35,253 nt of DNA from a virus, in the IMG/VR virus record IMGVR_UViG_3300007522_000039, positions 1 to 35,253 of that record, one strand, 5' to 3'. A model generated the notes under the pieces. It searched no databases, had not been told where the DNA came from, and saw nothing but the letters and a program-made list of their open reading frames with translations. Positions 26,616 through 32,786 of this stretch are shown here, piece after piece. The position numbers and the translations under genes are program-made. Each line of letters begins with the position of its first letter. Within the stretch, counting starts at the first letter, position 1.

Positions 26616-26962
26616 GGAAACAGCCACCGGCCAAGCTGTGACCAGCCCGACATCGGCACCGCTATCAGCATGAACAGGCAGGCGGTCCGCATCCATGCCT
26701 GATCGGTCGCGACGACGCGGGTCTTGGCGTAGCGCGCCGCGACAGCTGCCGTGTCGCGCTTGGCCCGTGCCAATTGCAGCTCGTCCGTCCAGAATTCCAG
26801 CTCATCGGCCAGCTCCAGCACGAACGGCACGGGAAGGATGACCATGCCGCTAGGGCCAAAGCCTTGCTGTGCGCAGGTGGCGCTGTCGCGCAGAAGCTGC
26901 ACGAACTCCGGCTCGGTCGCGCGCTCACGCCCGCGCTTGAGATATTCCAGCGATTGCGTCAT
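26612..26962 (-). CDS. Small protein with C-terminal membrane segment
   Basis: The 116-residue product begins with a charged helical part (MTQSLEYLKRGRERATEPEF). It contains PSGMVILPVPFVLELADELEFWTDELQLARAKRD and ends in one hydrophobic segment (ACLFMLIAVPMSGW, then LGRWLF). This suggests a tail-anchored inner-membrane protein. No family is recognised. Both ends overlap neighbours by ATGA, so it is co-translated with the primase. A host-interaction role for an early tail-anchored protein is possible but not shown. Confidence 0.7.
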   Translation of the reverse strand: MTQSLEYLKRGRERATEPEFVQLLRDSATCAQQGFGPSGMVILPVPFVLELADELEFWTDELQLARAKRDTAAVAARYAKTRVVATDQAWMRTACLFMLIAVPMSGWSQLGRWLFP

Positions 26963-27309
26963 GCCGCGTTGCTCCGCGCCATGTCTTCACGCCAGCGCTC
27001 AAGCGCCAGACCCGCGCGCACGCGCTGGATCTGCACCACTTGGCCGCCGATCTTCCAACGCGCGCGCGACCAGTCCGCAGATCGCGGCGACGCCAGCTCG
27101 GCCGTCGGCATCATCGCCAGCAGATCGCAAGCGGCGGCCAGATCGCGGATCACCGGGTGCGCGCGGGTGACATACGGCAGCAGATCCTGCAGATCCAGCT
27201 GATGCATGCGCACCAGCTGGACCTCGGGCGCATGCTCGGCCGCGATGGCGGACGCGATCGCGATCAACGCATGATCGGCAGGGCTCAGCGGCGGGGGCGT
27301 GGCGGTCAT
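26959..27309 (-). CDS. Early protein of unknown function
   Basis: The 116-residue soluble protein is helical and alanine-rich at the start (LSPADHALIAIASAIAAEH). Its middle reads MHQLDLQDLLPYVTRAHPVIRDLAAACDLLAMMPT and its end is basic (WREDMARSNAA). No motif of a known enzyme is visible. It lies between the Tad2-like gene and the membrane protein, with ATGA overlaps at both ends. Being in the immediate-early cluster, it may act on the host or regulate early genes, but nothing in the sequence shows which. Confidence 0.7.
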   Translation of the reverse strand: MTATPPPLSPADHALIAIASAIAAEHAPEVQLVRMHQLDLQDLLPYVTRAHPVIRDLAAACDLLAMMPTAELASPRSADWSRARWKIGGQVVQIQRVRAGLALERWREDMARSNAA

Positions 27310-27683
27310 CGGTTCGTCGCTTCGATGACGCGCCAGTCATCCGCCAGCATATCGGTTTGCGATGCCAGCCATGGGACCAGATCGCCGGTGACGGTCTGCA
27401 TGTAGATATAAGGCAGTGACATTTTCGAATGCCGGTCGGGACGCTGCAAATGCAGCCACATATCTTTGTCGTTCCATCCGGCGCGCGCCACGCTCTCGCC
27501 TGCCTTGAGCGCGTCGAGCGCATGGCCGAAGCTCAAGGCGTCGATCGGCTGATAGGCCGCTTCGAACACATCGCGAGGCGACCAAGATTCATATCCGTCC
27601 TCGTAGGTGCTAAAGCCGGGCTGCCCATCCCTTTCGAGTGGATAGGCGGTGATCCGTTTGGCGCCGTAATAGGTCCGTGTCAT
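27306..27683 (-). CDS. Tad2-like anti-Thoeris protein (DUF2829)
   Basis: The C-terminal 75 of 125 residues match the DUF2829/Tad2 pattern well: ALSFGHALDALKAGESVARAGW, then MWLHLQ, then LPYIYMQTVTGDLVPWLASQTDMLADDW. In known phages, Tad2 proteins form cages that bind and remove the cyclic ADP-ribose-type signal of Thoeris; some members also bind cyclic dinucleotides of CBASS. The first ~48 residues (YYGAKRITAYPLERDG, then YESWSPRDVFEAAYQP) form an added module often seen fused to this family in phages. The ATG at 27683 is supported by AAAGGAGCG upstream, and the start overlaps the previous stop by 4 nt. Activity is inferred from family only. Confidence 0.85.
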   Translation of the reverse strand: MTRTYYGAKRITAYPLERDGQPGFSTYEDGYESWSPRDVFEAAYQPIDALSFGHALDALKAGESVARAGWNDKDMWLHLQRPDRHSKMSLPYIYMQTVTGDLVPWLASQTDMLADDWRVIEATNR

Positions 27684-28009
27684 TTGCAGTCGCTCCTTTG
27701 CTGCCAGTCTGCGTAGCCTGCAGCCGCAAGCGCCGCTTGCGTCCGCGCGGCATGATCCGCGGCGTCTTCCTGCGCGGCTTCCGCGATCACCTGCAGATCT
27801 TCCAGCAGCGCATCGGCCGCGTTCTGCAGGTTGCCGGCCTCGACCAGCTCGCGGAACCGCCCGACCACGCCGGCGATGTCCTCGCGATCGGGGACCACGG
27901 CAAGACGCAGCTCGTCCAGGTCCTTCACATCGCGCCGCGTGATCGACCTGGCGCGGGCTTTCAACGCGCACGACATCGCGCGCAGACCGAACCCGACAGC
28001 CGCGATCAT
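27680..28009 (-). CDS. Early acidic helical protein of unknown function
   Basis: The 109-residue product has a hydrophobic start (MIAAVGFGLRAM), a basic patch (CALKARARSITRR) and a strongly helical acidic remainder (ELVEAGNLQNAADALLEDLQVIAEAAQEDAADHAARTQ). No family is recognised. I chose the ATG at 28009 because it forms a 4-nt overlap with the preceding gene; a TTG at 28066 is possible but weaker. The start lies just downstream of a terminator-like hairpin, so expression may need transcription to pass it. Confidence 0.62.
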   Translation of the reverse strand: MIAAVGFGLRAMSCALKARARSITRRDVKDLDELRLAVVPDREDIAGVVGRFRELVEAGNLQNAADALLEDLQVIAEAAQEDAADHAARTQAALAAAGYADWQQRSDCK

Positions 28010-28290
28010 GCGGGCGCCAAAAAGAAAAGACCCCGACGCGAGGTGAAGGCGCCGGGGCAAGTGCAATCGATCCGCAGCGCTTCACGGACCGAATGCAGGC
28101 GGCGCGCCAGGGCGCGCGCGGCCATCTCGGAAAAGGATCGCGGCGAGACGATGTTGACCCAGCGTCTCGCCGCTGCCGTGCCGACCGGGGAGGATACGGG
28201 CACGGACGCGGCCGGTCCGGCGTCTGCAACGCCAGGGAGGAACGCGCGACATGCGAACCGGCCGTGTTGGATGGGGCGGGCGGCGGTCAT
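28006..28290 (-). CDS. Small protein following the Cro-like gene
   Basis: The 94-residue frame starts by ATGA overlap with the Cro-like stop and ends by ATGA overlap with the next start. It contains GRFACRAFLPGVADAG, then SFSEMAARALARRLHSVREALRIDCTCPGAF, and ends in LFFLAPA. The helical stretch and a CTC pair look protein-like, but no family is recognised. Its last codons overlie the hairpin and T run of the terminator-like element, an arrangement that would let ribosomes disturb termination. Confidence 0.55.
   Translation of the reverse strand: MTAARPIQHGRFACRAFLPGVADAGPAASVPVSSPVGTAAARRWVNIVSPRSFSEMAARALARRLHSVREALRIDCTCPGAFTSRRGLFFLAPA
28019..28057 (-). terminator. Rho-independent-like terminator after the Cro-like region
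   Basis: On the minus strand CCCCGGCG pairs with CGTCGGGG (8 bp, one G-U) around an 11-nt loop, and TCTTTTCTTTTT follows at once. This is the best intrinsic terminator signature in the window. It lies early in the long leftward unit, in the same relative place as lambda tR1 after cro. Confidence 0.6.
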
Positions 28291-28592
28291 GCCGCCACCT
28301 GCTCGGGAGATTGCGCGTCGCGGCGGGCGGCGAACGCGACCAGCAGCGCCAGCTCCTTCTCGCTGGCGCCGAAGATCAGATGCTCGGGCGTCAGCGGGAT
28401 GCCATGCGCTCGCGCATGGGCCAGCAGCTTGCGCATGATGTTGGCGCTGGGAAGGTCGCCCGCCGCGCGGCCCTTGACAGCGCGACGCCAGACATAGGGC
28501 GACTTCGGCTTCATCCCGCAGGCTGCAGCGGTCGCCTCGATGCCGCCGAACAGGCGCAGCACAACGTCAGTTGGTGATTGGTGATCGGTCAT
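28287..28592 (-). CDS. Cro/YdaS-like DNA-binding regulator
   Basis: The 101-residue protein is transcribed divergently from the repressor gene. Residues ~5-60 (VVLRLFGGIEATAAACGMK, then VWRRAVKG, then LPSANIMRKLLAHARAHG) form a helix-turn-helix of the YdaS/Cro type. The second half (LTPEHLIFGASEKELALLVAFAARR) is a helical extension. It probably binds the intergenic operators and shuts off the repressor to commit to lytic growth. The ATG at 28592 has no clear ribosome-binding site, so a very short or leaderless transcript is possible. A -35/-10-like pair (TTGACG, 17 nt, CAATAT) ends close to the start. Confidence 0.75.
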   Translation of the reverse strand: MTDHQSPTDVVLRLFGGIEATAAACGMKPKSPYVWRRAVKGRAAGDLPSANIMRKLLAHARAHGIPLTPEHLIFGASEKELALLVAFAARRDAQSPEQVAA

Positions 28593-28685
28593 GGGGCGGA
28601 TATTGCGCGGGCAGTATCACGGCGTCAATCAAAAAGCTCAAAATTCTATCTTACTATATCGGTGACTACCGATCATCTGCCACAG
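28593..28685. promoter_or_regulatory. Divergent promoter/operator region (genetic switch)
   Basis: This 93-bp, AT-richer gap separates the divergent Cro-like and repressor genes. Leftward, TTGACG and CAATAT are spaced by 17 nt and end next to the Cro start. Rightward, the run TTACTATATC just before the repressor supplies a -10-like box without a good -35, as expected for a promoter needing activation. The only perfect palindrome lies next to the rightward box. Confidence 0.6.
28658..28673. promoter_or_regulatory. Operator-like palindrome ATCGGTGACTACCGAT
   Basis: Six-base arms (ATCGGT/ACCGAT) flank a 4-bp spacer directly at the rightward -10-like sequence. A related half-site (ATTGGTGA) occurs inside the start of the Cro-like gene, near 28574-28581. 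This is a likely binding site for the repressor, the Cro-like protein or both. Confidence 0.55.
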
Positions 28686-29300
28686 ATGGATGCACACTGG
28701 TTTAAAGCGCGCTCACGCGCGAAGGGTTTGACGATCATCGACCTCGGCGATGTGATCGGTCGCGATCGGTCTGCCGTGTCTCGGTTCTACACGGGCCGAC
28801 AGGTCATGACGTTCGACCAGGCGCGTAAGATTGCCGATGCGCTGGAAGAACCGTTGCCGGAGGTGCTGGCGAGGGCCGGCATCGCCAACGCACGCGAGGC
28901 GCAGCAGCTCACGCCCGGGTTTTCGGACAGCGACGCCGCCCTCTGGGTGCCAGCGGTGGGGGTGGATCGATCCTGCGATGATCAGATCGCCGACGCGCTT
29001 GGGCGCAAGCCGGGCGTTGATGTTTGGGAGGTTCGTGGCAGGTCCCTGTCGCTGATCGGTTATCTTCCCGGCGACCGCATTTTGGTCGACACCGGCGCCG
29101 CAGATCGTGCGCTGTCAGGCGATGCGGTGATCGCACAGGTCTATGATTGGGCGCAGGGATCAGCCAAGACACTGCTGCGCCAGCTCCAAACGCCGGTGCT
29201 TGTGTCACATTCCCCAGATGCCGGGGATTGGAAGGCGCATGTGGTCGATCAAGATAGGGTCATCATCAAGGGCGTGGTGCGCGCGTCTTGGCGGCGATGA
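28686..29300 (+). CDS. CI/LexA-type phage repressor with S24 peptidase domain
   Basis: The 204-residue protein keeps the prophage silent. Residues ~12-60 form a helix-turn-helix (GLTIIDLGDVIGRDRSAVSRFYTG, then FDQARKIADALE). A likely Ala-Gly cleavage site follows at 64-65 (RAGIA). Residues 88-204 form an S24-type domain with the catalytic serine in VRGRSLSLIGYLPGDRILVD (S120) and the lysine at K161 (SAKTLLRQL), a spacing of 41 that fits LexA-like proteins. SOS-triggered self-cleavage is therefore likely. I chose the ATG at 28686; GTG at 28662 would add eight residues but lies inside the operator. The 3' end overlaps an opposite-strand gene by 35 nt. Confidence 0.85.
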   Translation: MDAHWFKARSRAKGLTIIDLGDVIGRDRSAVSRFYTGRQVMTFDQARKIADALEEPLPEVLARAGIANAREAQQLTPGFSDSDAALWVPAVGVDRSCDDQIADALGRKPGVDVWEVRGRSLSLIGYLPGDRILVDTGAADRALSGDAVIAQVYDWAQGSAKTLLRQLQTPVLVSHSPDAGDWKAHVVDQDRVIIKGVVRASWRR

Positions 29301-29769
29301 TTTTTGCGTAGATTGGTGGATGCAGAAGCTTCTCCAGTCCCCAGACTACGAATAGCGCCCACCCAAAATTGAATAACAATAGCGCGATGTTTGCAAATTC
29401 ATTGTTGAGAGCAAAGCTTGATAACGCACGGAAATCTTTTGACCACAGTAATGAAAAAAATGGCCCCAAGCCGCCTGAAATAAAAAATGTAGGCACTAAA
29501 ATATATGTAAGTATTTTATTTGTTAGCTGTTTTGCGCTGTAATCTAAATATTTCTTGTATCTTTGATTGTCTTGGTATCTCCTTTCACCGAACTCTGACA
29601 ACTTTCTTTGCGCAGCATCAGCAGCCCATTGGGCATGGCGGGCGTCAGTGATCGCCTCCAAGTTTTTCGGCTCGCGCGCACGCACGATCCATGCCTGGGC
29701 CAGGCGCGCTTCTGCGGCGCTCTTCTCGGCCATCAATATCGTGAAAATGTCGTGCTGATTTTCCTGCAT
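29266..29769 (-). CDS. Two-span membrane protein, candidate lysogenic-conversion gene
   Basis: The 167-residue product has a soluble helical N-terminus (AEKSAAEARLAQAWIV, then ARHAQWAADAAQRKLSEFGERRYQDNQRYKKYL). Two membrane segments follow (LTYILVPTFFISGGLGPFFSLLW and FANIALLLFNFGWALFVVWGL), and the tail is basic. It is encoded against the lysogeny genes, and the DNA at 29300-29630 is clearly more AT-rich than elsewhere, a sign of recent acquisition. Place and strand suggest expression from the prophage. Superinfection exclusion or defence is a reasonable guess, and its architecture is like small two-span effectors, but I recognise no family. The start is uncertain: ATG at 29769 or 29733, or GTG further upstream. 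A much longer frame to 30558 is a shadow. Confidence 0.65.
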   Translation of the reverse strand: MQENQHDIFTILMAEKSAAEARLAQAWIVRAREPKNLEAITDARHAQWAADAAQRKLSEFGERRYQDNQRYKKYLDYSAKQLTNKILTYILVPTFFISGGLGPFFSLLWSKDFRALSSFALNNEFANIALLLFNFGWALFVVWGLEKLLHPPIYAKIIAAKTRAPRP

Positions 29770-29826
29770 GGCGAATGTTACGACGCACGTCTCGATCACG
29801 AAAGATCGAAATTTGATACTCACCTC

Positions 29827-29856
29827 TTGACATGTATCAGTAATCACCACTAACTT
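29827..29856 (+). promoter_or_regulatory. Probable promoter of the rightward integration operon
   Basis: A consensus -35 (TTGACA, 29827-29832) is followed after 17-18 nt by CTAACT/TAACTT at about 29850-29856. It is correctly placed for the gene at 29917 and the chain of overlapping genes ending with the integrase. It lies in the AT-rich gap 29770-29916, which holds no other gene on either strand that I can support. Confidence 0.55.
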
Positions 29857-29916
29857 AAACCCATCGGCGCACATCGCACCCTGCGGTGGCGCACATCCAG
29901 ATGGAGCTTGCACGCC

Positions 29917-30189
29917 ATGCCCTTCCCCCGTCCGATCCAGCTTCCCCCCGTCTCCGATCGCCAGCTGTCCCGCTACATCGCCGTCGCCCATGACCTGCGC
30001 GATGAATGCGCCGATCCCGTCGCGGCGGAGCATATGGCGCATGCGCTGCCCGAGCTGCTTGAGGAATTGAACGGCTACCGCCGCGCCGTCGCCTCGATCC
30101 GCGCTCGCGCCGGGACCATCCATGCCGCAGGTCCGAACGTGGTGTCGCTGCCCGCGCCGCGCCAGTCGCCGGCGCCGATCTGTGCCTGA
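29917..30189 (+). CDS. Small protein, first gene of the integration operon
   Basis: The 90-residue product starts PFPRPIQLPPVSDRQLSRYIAVAHDLRDE and continues with a helical HMAHALPELLEELNGYRRAVASIRARA, ending in a proline-rich tail. No family is recognised; it is soluble and helical. A GGAG motif lies about 10 nt before the ATG at 29917. A TTG at 29908 is too close to that motif. The 3' end overlaps the tiny membrane gene that follows by 8 nt. Confidence 0.65.
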   Translation: MPFPRPIQLPPVSDRQLSRYIAVAHDLRDECADPVAAEHMAHALPELLEELNGYRRAVASIRARAGTIHAAGPNVVSLPAPRQSPAPICA

Positions 30190-30286
30190 TCCCGCGCTCG
30201 TCGTCGCCGCCGCAATGGTCTGGACCTCGGGTCTGATCTGCGGCGGCGCCCTCGCCTGGATGATTTTGCATCGGAACATCAGATGA
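30182..30286 (+). CDS. 34-residue membrane peptide
   Basis: A GTG-initiated frame begins 8 nt inside the preceding gene and ends with a 4-nt ATGA overlap on the excisionase-like gene. The product is one hydrophobic span (ALVVAAAMVWTSGLICGGA, then WMIL) with a short basic C-terminus (HRNIR). Both coupled ends and the clean membrane span support a real gene. Function is unknown. Confidence 0.6.
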   Translation: MPDPALVVAAAMVWTSGLICGGALAWMILHRNIR

Positions 30287-30546
30287 CCGACCCGATATTC
30301 GTTCCCACTCGCGCCGTCGCCGCGCTGCTGGAAATGTCGCCCGGCGAATTCCTGCGCCGCCGTGATGATCTCCAGCGCGATCATTCTTTTCCGGCGCCGC
30401 TGCCCTGGCGCGGCCTGCCCTACGGGTGGCGACGGGCCGAGGTGGTGGCGTGGCTCGACGCCGACGCGGTGCGCCCCGCGCCGCCGATCGACGCGGCGCT
30501 GATCGCCTCCGGGCGCGTCGCCATGTTGGCGGAGGCGCGGCGATGA
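30283..30546 (+). CDS. Excisionase/AlpA-like DNA-binding protein
   Basis: The 87-residue protein has the short winged-helix layout of excisionases and AlpA regulators. A helix-turn-helix start (PTRAVAALLEMSPGEFLRRRDDL) is followed by FPAPLPWRGLPYGWRRAEVVAWLDAD, matching the FPxPxxxGxxxxWxxxEVxxWL pattern. It lies three genes before the integrase in the same coupled operon. It probably directs prophage excision or regulates integration. Both ends overlap neighbours by ATGA. Confidence 0.72.
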   Translation: MTDPIFVPTRAVAALLEMSPGEFLRRRDDLQRDHSFPAPLPWRGLPYGWRRAEVVAWLDADAVRPAPPIDAALIASGRVAMLAEARR

Positions 30547-30773
30547 TCGCGCAAGCATCGAGCCATGCCCATCTCGACGGCAGCTTTGAGCTGGTGCCGC
30601 ATGCCAATGGCGCGCGCATCATCCGGCGCCCGACCCTCAAGCGCCTGCATGGCGACATCCCGCACTTGGTCGCCGGCTTCGAAGTGTGCCGGCTGTCGGA
30701 TCACGCGCCCGAAGGCTTCGCCGATCAGCTGCTGGGGCTGCTCAACGATGCGCACGCATGGGGGCAGATATGA
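30543..30773 (+). CDS. Small protein of unknown function
   Basis: The 76-residue product contains LDGSFELVPHANGARIIRRPTLKRLHG, then HLVAGFEVCRLSDHAPEGFADQLLGLLNDAHAWG. It looks like a compact alpha/beta protein, without a recognised family or membrane segment. Start and stop both show ATGA overlaps, so it belongs to the integration operon. An earlier in-frame start near 30426 would cover the whole second half of the excisionase-like gene and was not used. Confidence 0.65.
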   Translation: MIAQASSHAHLDGSFELVPHANGARIIRRPTLKRLHGDIPHLVAGFEVCRLSDHAPEGFADQLLGLLNDAHAWGQI

Positions 30774-31300
30774 CCGTGCTGTTCAGGGATGAGCGGGCGG
30801 CGATGCGTGCCGCTGCGCTGGCCGAACTGTCGACCGGGGTGATGCCCAACGTGGCCGCCGCCACCGTGGACTTGACGGTCGCGCAGATGCTCGGGCTGTT
30901 CGATGTCGTGCGTGGCCATGTCACCTCGGACGTGGCCGCGATGCTGGTGGCGCGGTTCGACGGCGGCGAGCCGCGACGCTTGACGATGCAGCGGATCAGG
31001 ATCTCGCGCATCGTGCTGAACGATGTGCTGCGCGCGCATCGCTCGGAGGCTTTCGCCGCTGCGCTGCACGTCGAGGGCAAGTCGCGCAGCGACATGATCG
31101 GCAGCTATCAGCTGCCGCCGGGCGTGGTCGATGCCGCGATCTGGGCGGGCGGCGGTGCGGAGCCGCCGCGCGTGCGGCTGTTGTCACGCTCGGGCTTCTC
31201 CTCAATCAGCACGGACAACACGCCCGCGGCTCTGGCTGACGCGCGCGCGCGCATGGCCGCCCGGTTCGGAGCGGACGGCTGGACCGAGGCGACGTTCTGA
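30770..31300 (+). CDS. Protein of unknown function before the integrase
   Basis: The 176-residue protein is mainly helical at its N-terminus (ERAAMRAAALAELSTGVMPNVAAATVDLTVAQMLGLFDVV). It then has GEPRRLTMQRIRISRIVLNDVLRAHR, a loop with SYQLPPGVVDAAIW, and a C-terminal helix (TPAALADARARMAARFG). No catalytic motif is visible. It is coupled to the previous gene by ATGA and to the integrase by TGATG. Its conserved place suggests a helper of integration or operon regulation, but this is inference only. Confidence 0.65.
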   Translation: MTVLFRDERAAMRAAALAELSTGVMPNVAAATVDLTVAQMLGLFDVVRGHVTSDVAAMLVARFDGGEPRRLTMQRIRISRIVLNDVLRAHRSEAFAAALHVEGKSRSDMIGSYQLPPGVVDAAIWAGGGAEPPRVRLLSRSGFSSISTDNTPAALADARARMAARFGADGWTEATF

Positions 31301-32451
31301 TGGCCGTGCGTCCGATGCCCGACGCGCCCGCCCGCGTGCGCCAGCGTCAGCGCGCCGCCGGTGGTTGGCGGATCTGGTGGGAACCCGAGGCCGCCGTGCG
31401 CGAGCTGGGGTTCGCGGCGGTGGAGCTGGACGTGCAGCGCCTCACCTGGTCCGCGCGCGAGGCGTCGCGCCTGAACAAGCTGGTGGCTCAGTCCCGCGCA
31501 GGCGTGGCGCCGACCGCGGCGACGGGAGGCGCGCGCACGGTGGCGGCCCTGATCGCCGCGTTCACCGCCTCCCCGGCGTGGGGGGAGTTGAGCCCCGACA
31601 CCCAGCGCGATTATCGCGGGGGCTTTCGCATCATCGATCAGAAGTGGGGCGGGTGGCAGGTCGTGCTGTTCCGGCGCGGCATCGTGGTGGAATGGTTCGA
31701 GGCGCTGCACCGCGACCGCGGCGCCTATCAGGCGAAGTCGATCATGCGCAAGCTCTCGCTGCTGATGTCCTACGCGGAGCGGCGCGAGTGGATAGAGGCG
31801 AACCCATGCCTGCGCCTGCGCATCCCGACGCCGGCGCCGCGCGATCGCGTGGTGCAATGGCATGAATTCGACGCGCTGCTGTCCGCCGCCGCGCAGCTCG
31901 GGCACGACGGCATGGCGCTGGCCATCGCGATCGGCTGGTTCACCGGCCAGCGGCGGCGCGACATCCTGACCGCGACGGCCGGGCAGGTCGGGGCCGATGG
32001 CGTCTGGCGGTTCACCAGGTCCAAGGCAGCGACCGGATCTGCGCAAGCGCCCGGCGCCATCAAACTTCACAGCGAGCTGCGCCCGCTGGTCCAGGCGCGC
32101 CTCGATCTGGCCGCGACCGACGCCACGCCGTTGTGCTTGGACGCCGCCACCGGCGTCGCGCTCAGCGACGATCTGGCTGGCAAGCGGTGGGCCGCCGTGC
32201 GCGACGCCGCCGCGATCGCTTGCCCTTCCGTCATCGATGTTCAGTTCCGCGACCTTCGCCGCAGCTGGGCGCACTGGTCTCGCGAAGGCGGCGCGTCCGA
32301 TCGTGACCGCGCCGACGGCATGGGCAACCAGTCGGACCGCAACGCACGGCTGTCGCAGACCTACAACCCGCCGACGATGGCCGGCGCCACGCGCGCCGTC
32401 GATGCAGTCCGGCGTCCGATCGCGCCCAAGCGCGCGGCGGGTGGCGCGTGA
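31300..32451 (+). CDS. Tyrosine-family integrase
   Basis: The 383-residue protein integrates and excises the prophage. The N-terminal ~170 residues hold the arm-binding and core-binding domains (AALIAAFTASPAWGELSPDT, then YQAKSIMRKLSLLMSYAERREW). The catalytic domain has the first arginine in TGQRRRDIL (R218), a lysine near 242, the second arginine in FRDLRRSWAHW (R320) and the nucleophile in SQTYNPPT (Y355). The usual histidine before the second arginine is replaced (R318), as in some phage integrases. It starts one base inside the previous stop, and attP lies 230 bp downstream. Confidence 0.9.
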   Translation: MAVRPMPDAPARVRQRQRAAGGWRIWWEPEAAVRELGFAAVELDVQRLTWSAREASRLNKLVAQSRAGVAPTAATGGARTVAALIAAFTASPAWGELSPDTQRDYRGGFRIIDQKWGGWQVVLFRRGIVVEWFEALHRDRGAYQAKSIMRKLSLLMSYAERREWIEANPCLRLRIPTPAPRDRVVQWHEFDALLSAAAQLGHDGMALAIAIGWFTGQRRRDILTATAGQVGADGVWRFTRSKAATGSAQAPGAIKLHSELRPLVQARLDLAATDATPLCLDAATGVALSDDLAGKRWAAVRDAAAIACPSVIDVQFRDLRRSWAHWSREGGASDRDRADGMGNQSDRNARLSQTYNPPTMAGATRAVDAVRRPIAPKRAAGGA

Positions 32452-32558
32452 TGCGCCCGCGCAGACAGCGCCGCTCCTGGTGCAGCGGCTGGTGGCTGGT
32501 GCCCGGGCTGGTGCTGGGCTGCGGCTTTTGGATCGTGGCTGTCTTGGCGCTGCTGTGA
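32451..32558 (+). CDS. 35-residue membrane peptide after the integrase
   Basis: The ATG shares one base with the integrase stop (TGATG). The product has a strongly basic start (RPRRQRRSWCSGWW) and then one hydrophobic span (LVPGLVLGCGFWIVAVLALL) reaching the C-terminus. This is the topology of a small inner-membrane peptide with cytoplasmic N-terminus. Function is unknown. Confidence 0.55.
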   Translation: MRPRRQRRSWCSGWWLVPGLVLGCGFWIVAVLALL

Positions 32559-32595
32559 GTGCCAGCGACCGCGCACAGCCATCCCTGACCGACAC

Positions 32596-32635
32596 GTCCG
32601 ACTGTCCGACTCGGAAGGCAGTCGGACGGTCGGAC
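32596..32635. repeat. Four GTCCGAC repeats forming a 16-bp inverted repeat
   Basis: GTCCGACTGTCCGACT and AGTCGGACGGTCGGAC form arms of 16 bp with one T-G mismatch and an 8-nt spacer. Each arm itself holds two copies of GTCCGAC at 8-bp spacing. The element lies midway between integrase and attP. It could be integrase/excisionase arm sites or a terminator for the rightward operon, though no T run follows. Confidence 0.6.
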
Positions 32636-32683
32636 AACGCAAAACGGGCCCAGCGTGTAAGCGCTTGGACCCCTTACGTTTTC

Positions 32684-32729
32684 TGGTGAGCGGGGTGGGT
32701 ATCGAACCCACGACCCGCTGATTAAAAGT
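32684..32729 (-). other. attP core: 3' half of tRNA-Lys(UUU)
   Basis: Read on the minus strand, this 46-bp stretch runs from the anticodon loop (CTTTTAA, anticodon UUU) through the 3' anticodon stem, variable loop, T arm (GTGGG-TTCGATA-CCCAC), acceptor strand CCCGCTC, discriminator A and CCA. Upstream bases (AAGTAA) cannot complete the anticodon stem TCAGC, so this is not a full tRNA. Phages that integrate in a tRNA gene carry exactly such a 3' fragment, which restores the gene after insertion. With the integrase next door this is the attachment core. Confidence 0.88.
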
Positions 32730-32786
32730 TACTTAGATTTTCTTGCATAACAACAGCTTAACAGATTGGCGATTAAGGCAGCGCCA

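Noticed and set aside
29266-30558. 430-codon minus-strand frame
   Set aside because: Only its last 167 codons look like protein; the rest is antisense to the coupled integration-operon genes.
32684-32729. Complete tRNA-Lys gene
   Set aside because: The D arm, 5' acceptor strand and 5' anticodon stem are missing; it is only the attP fragment.
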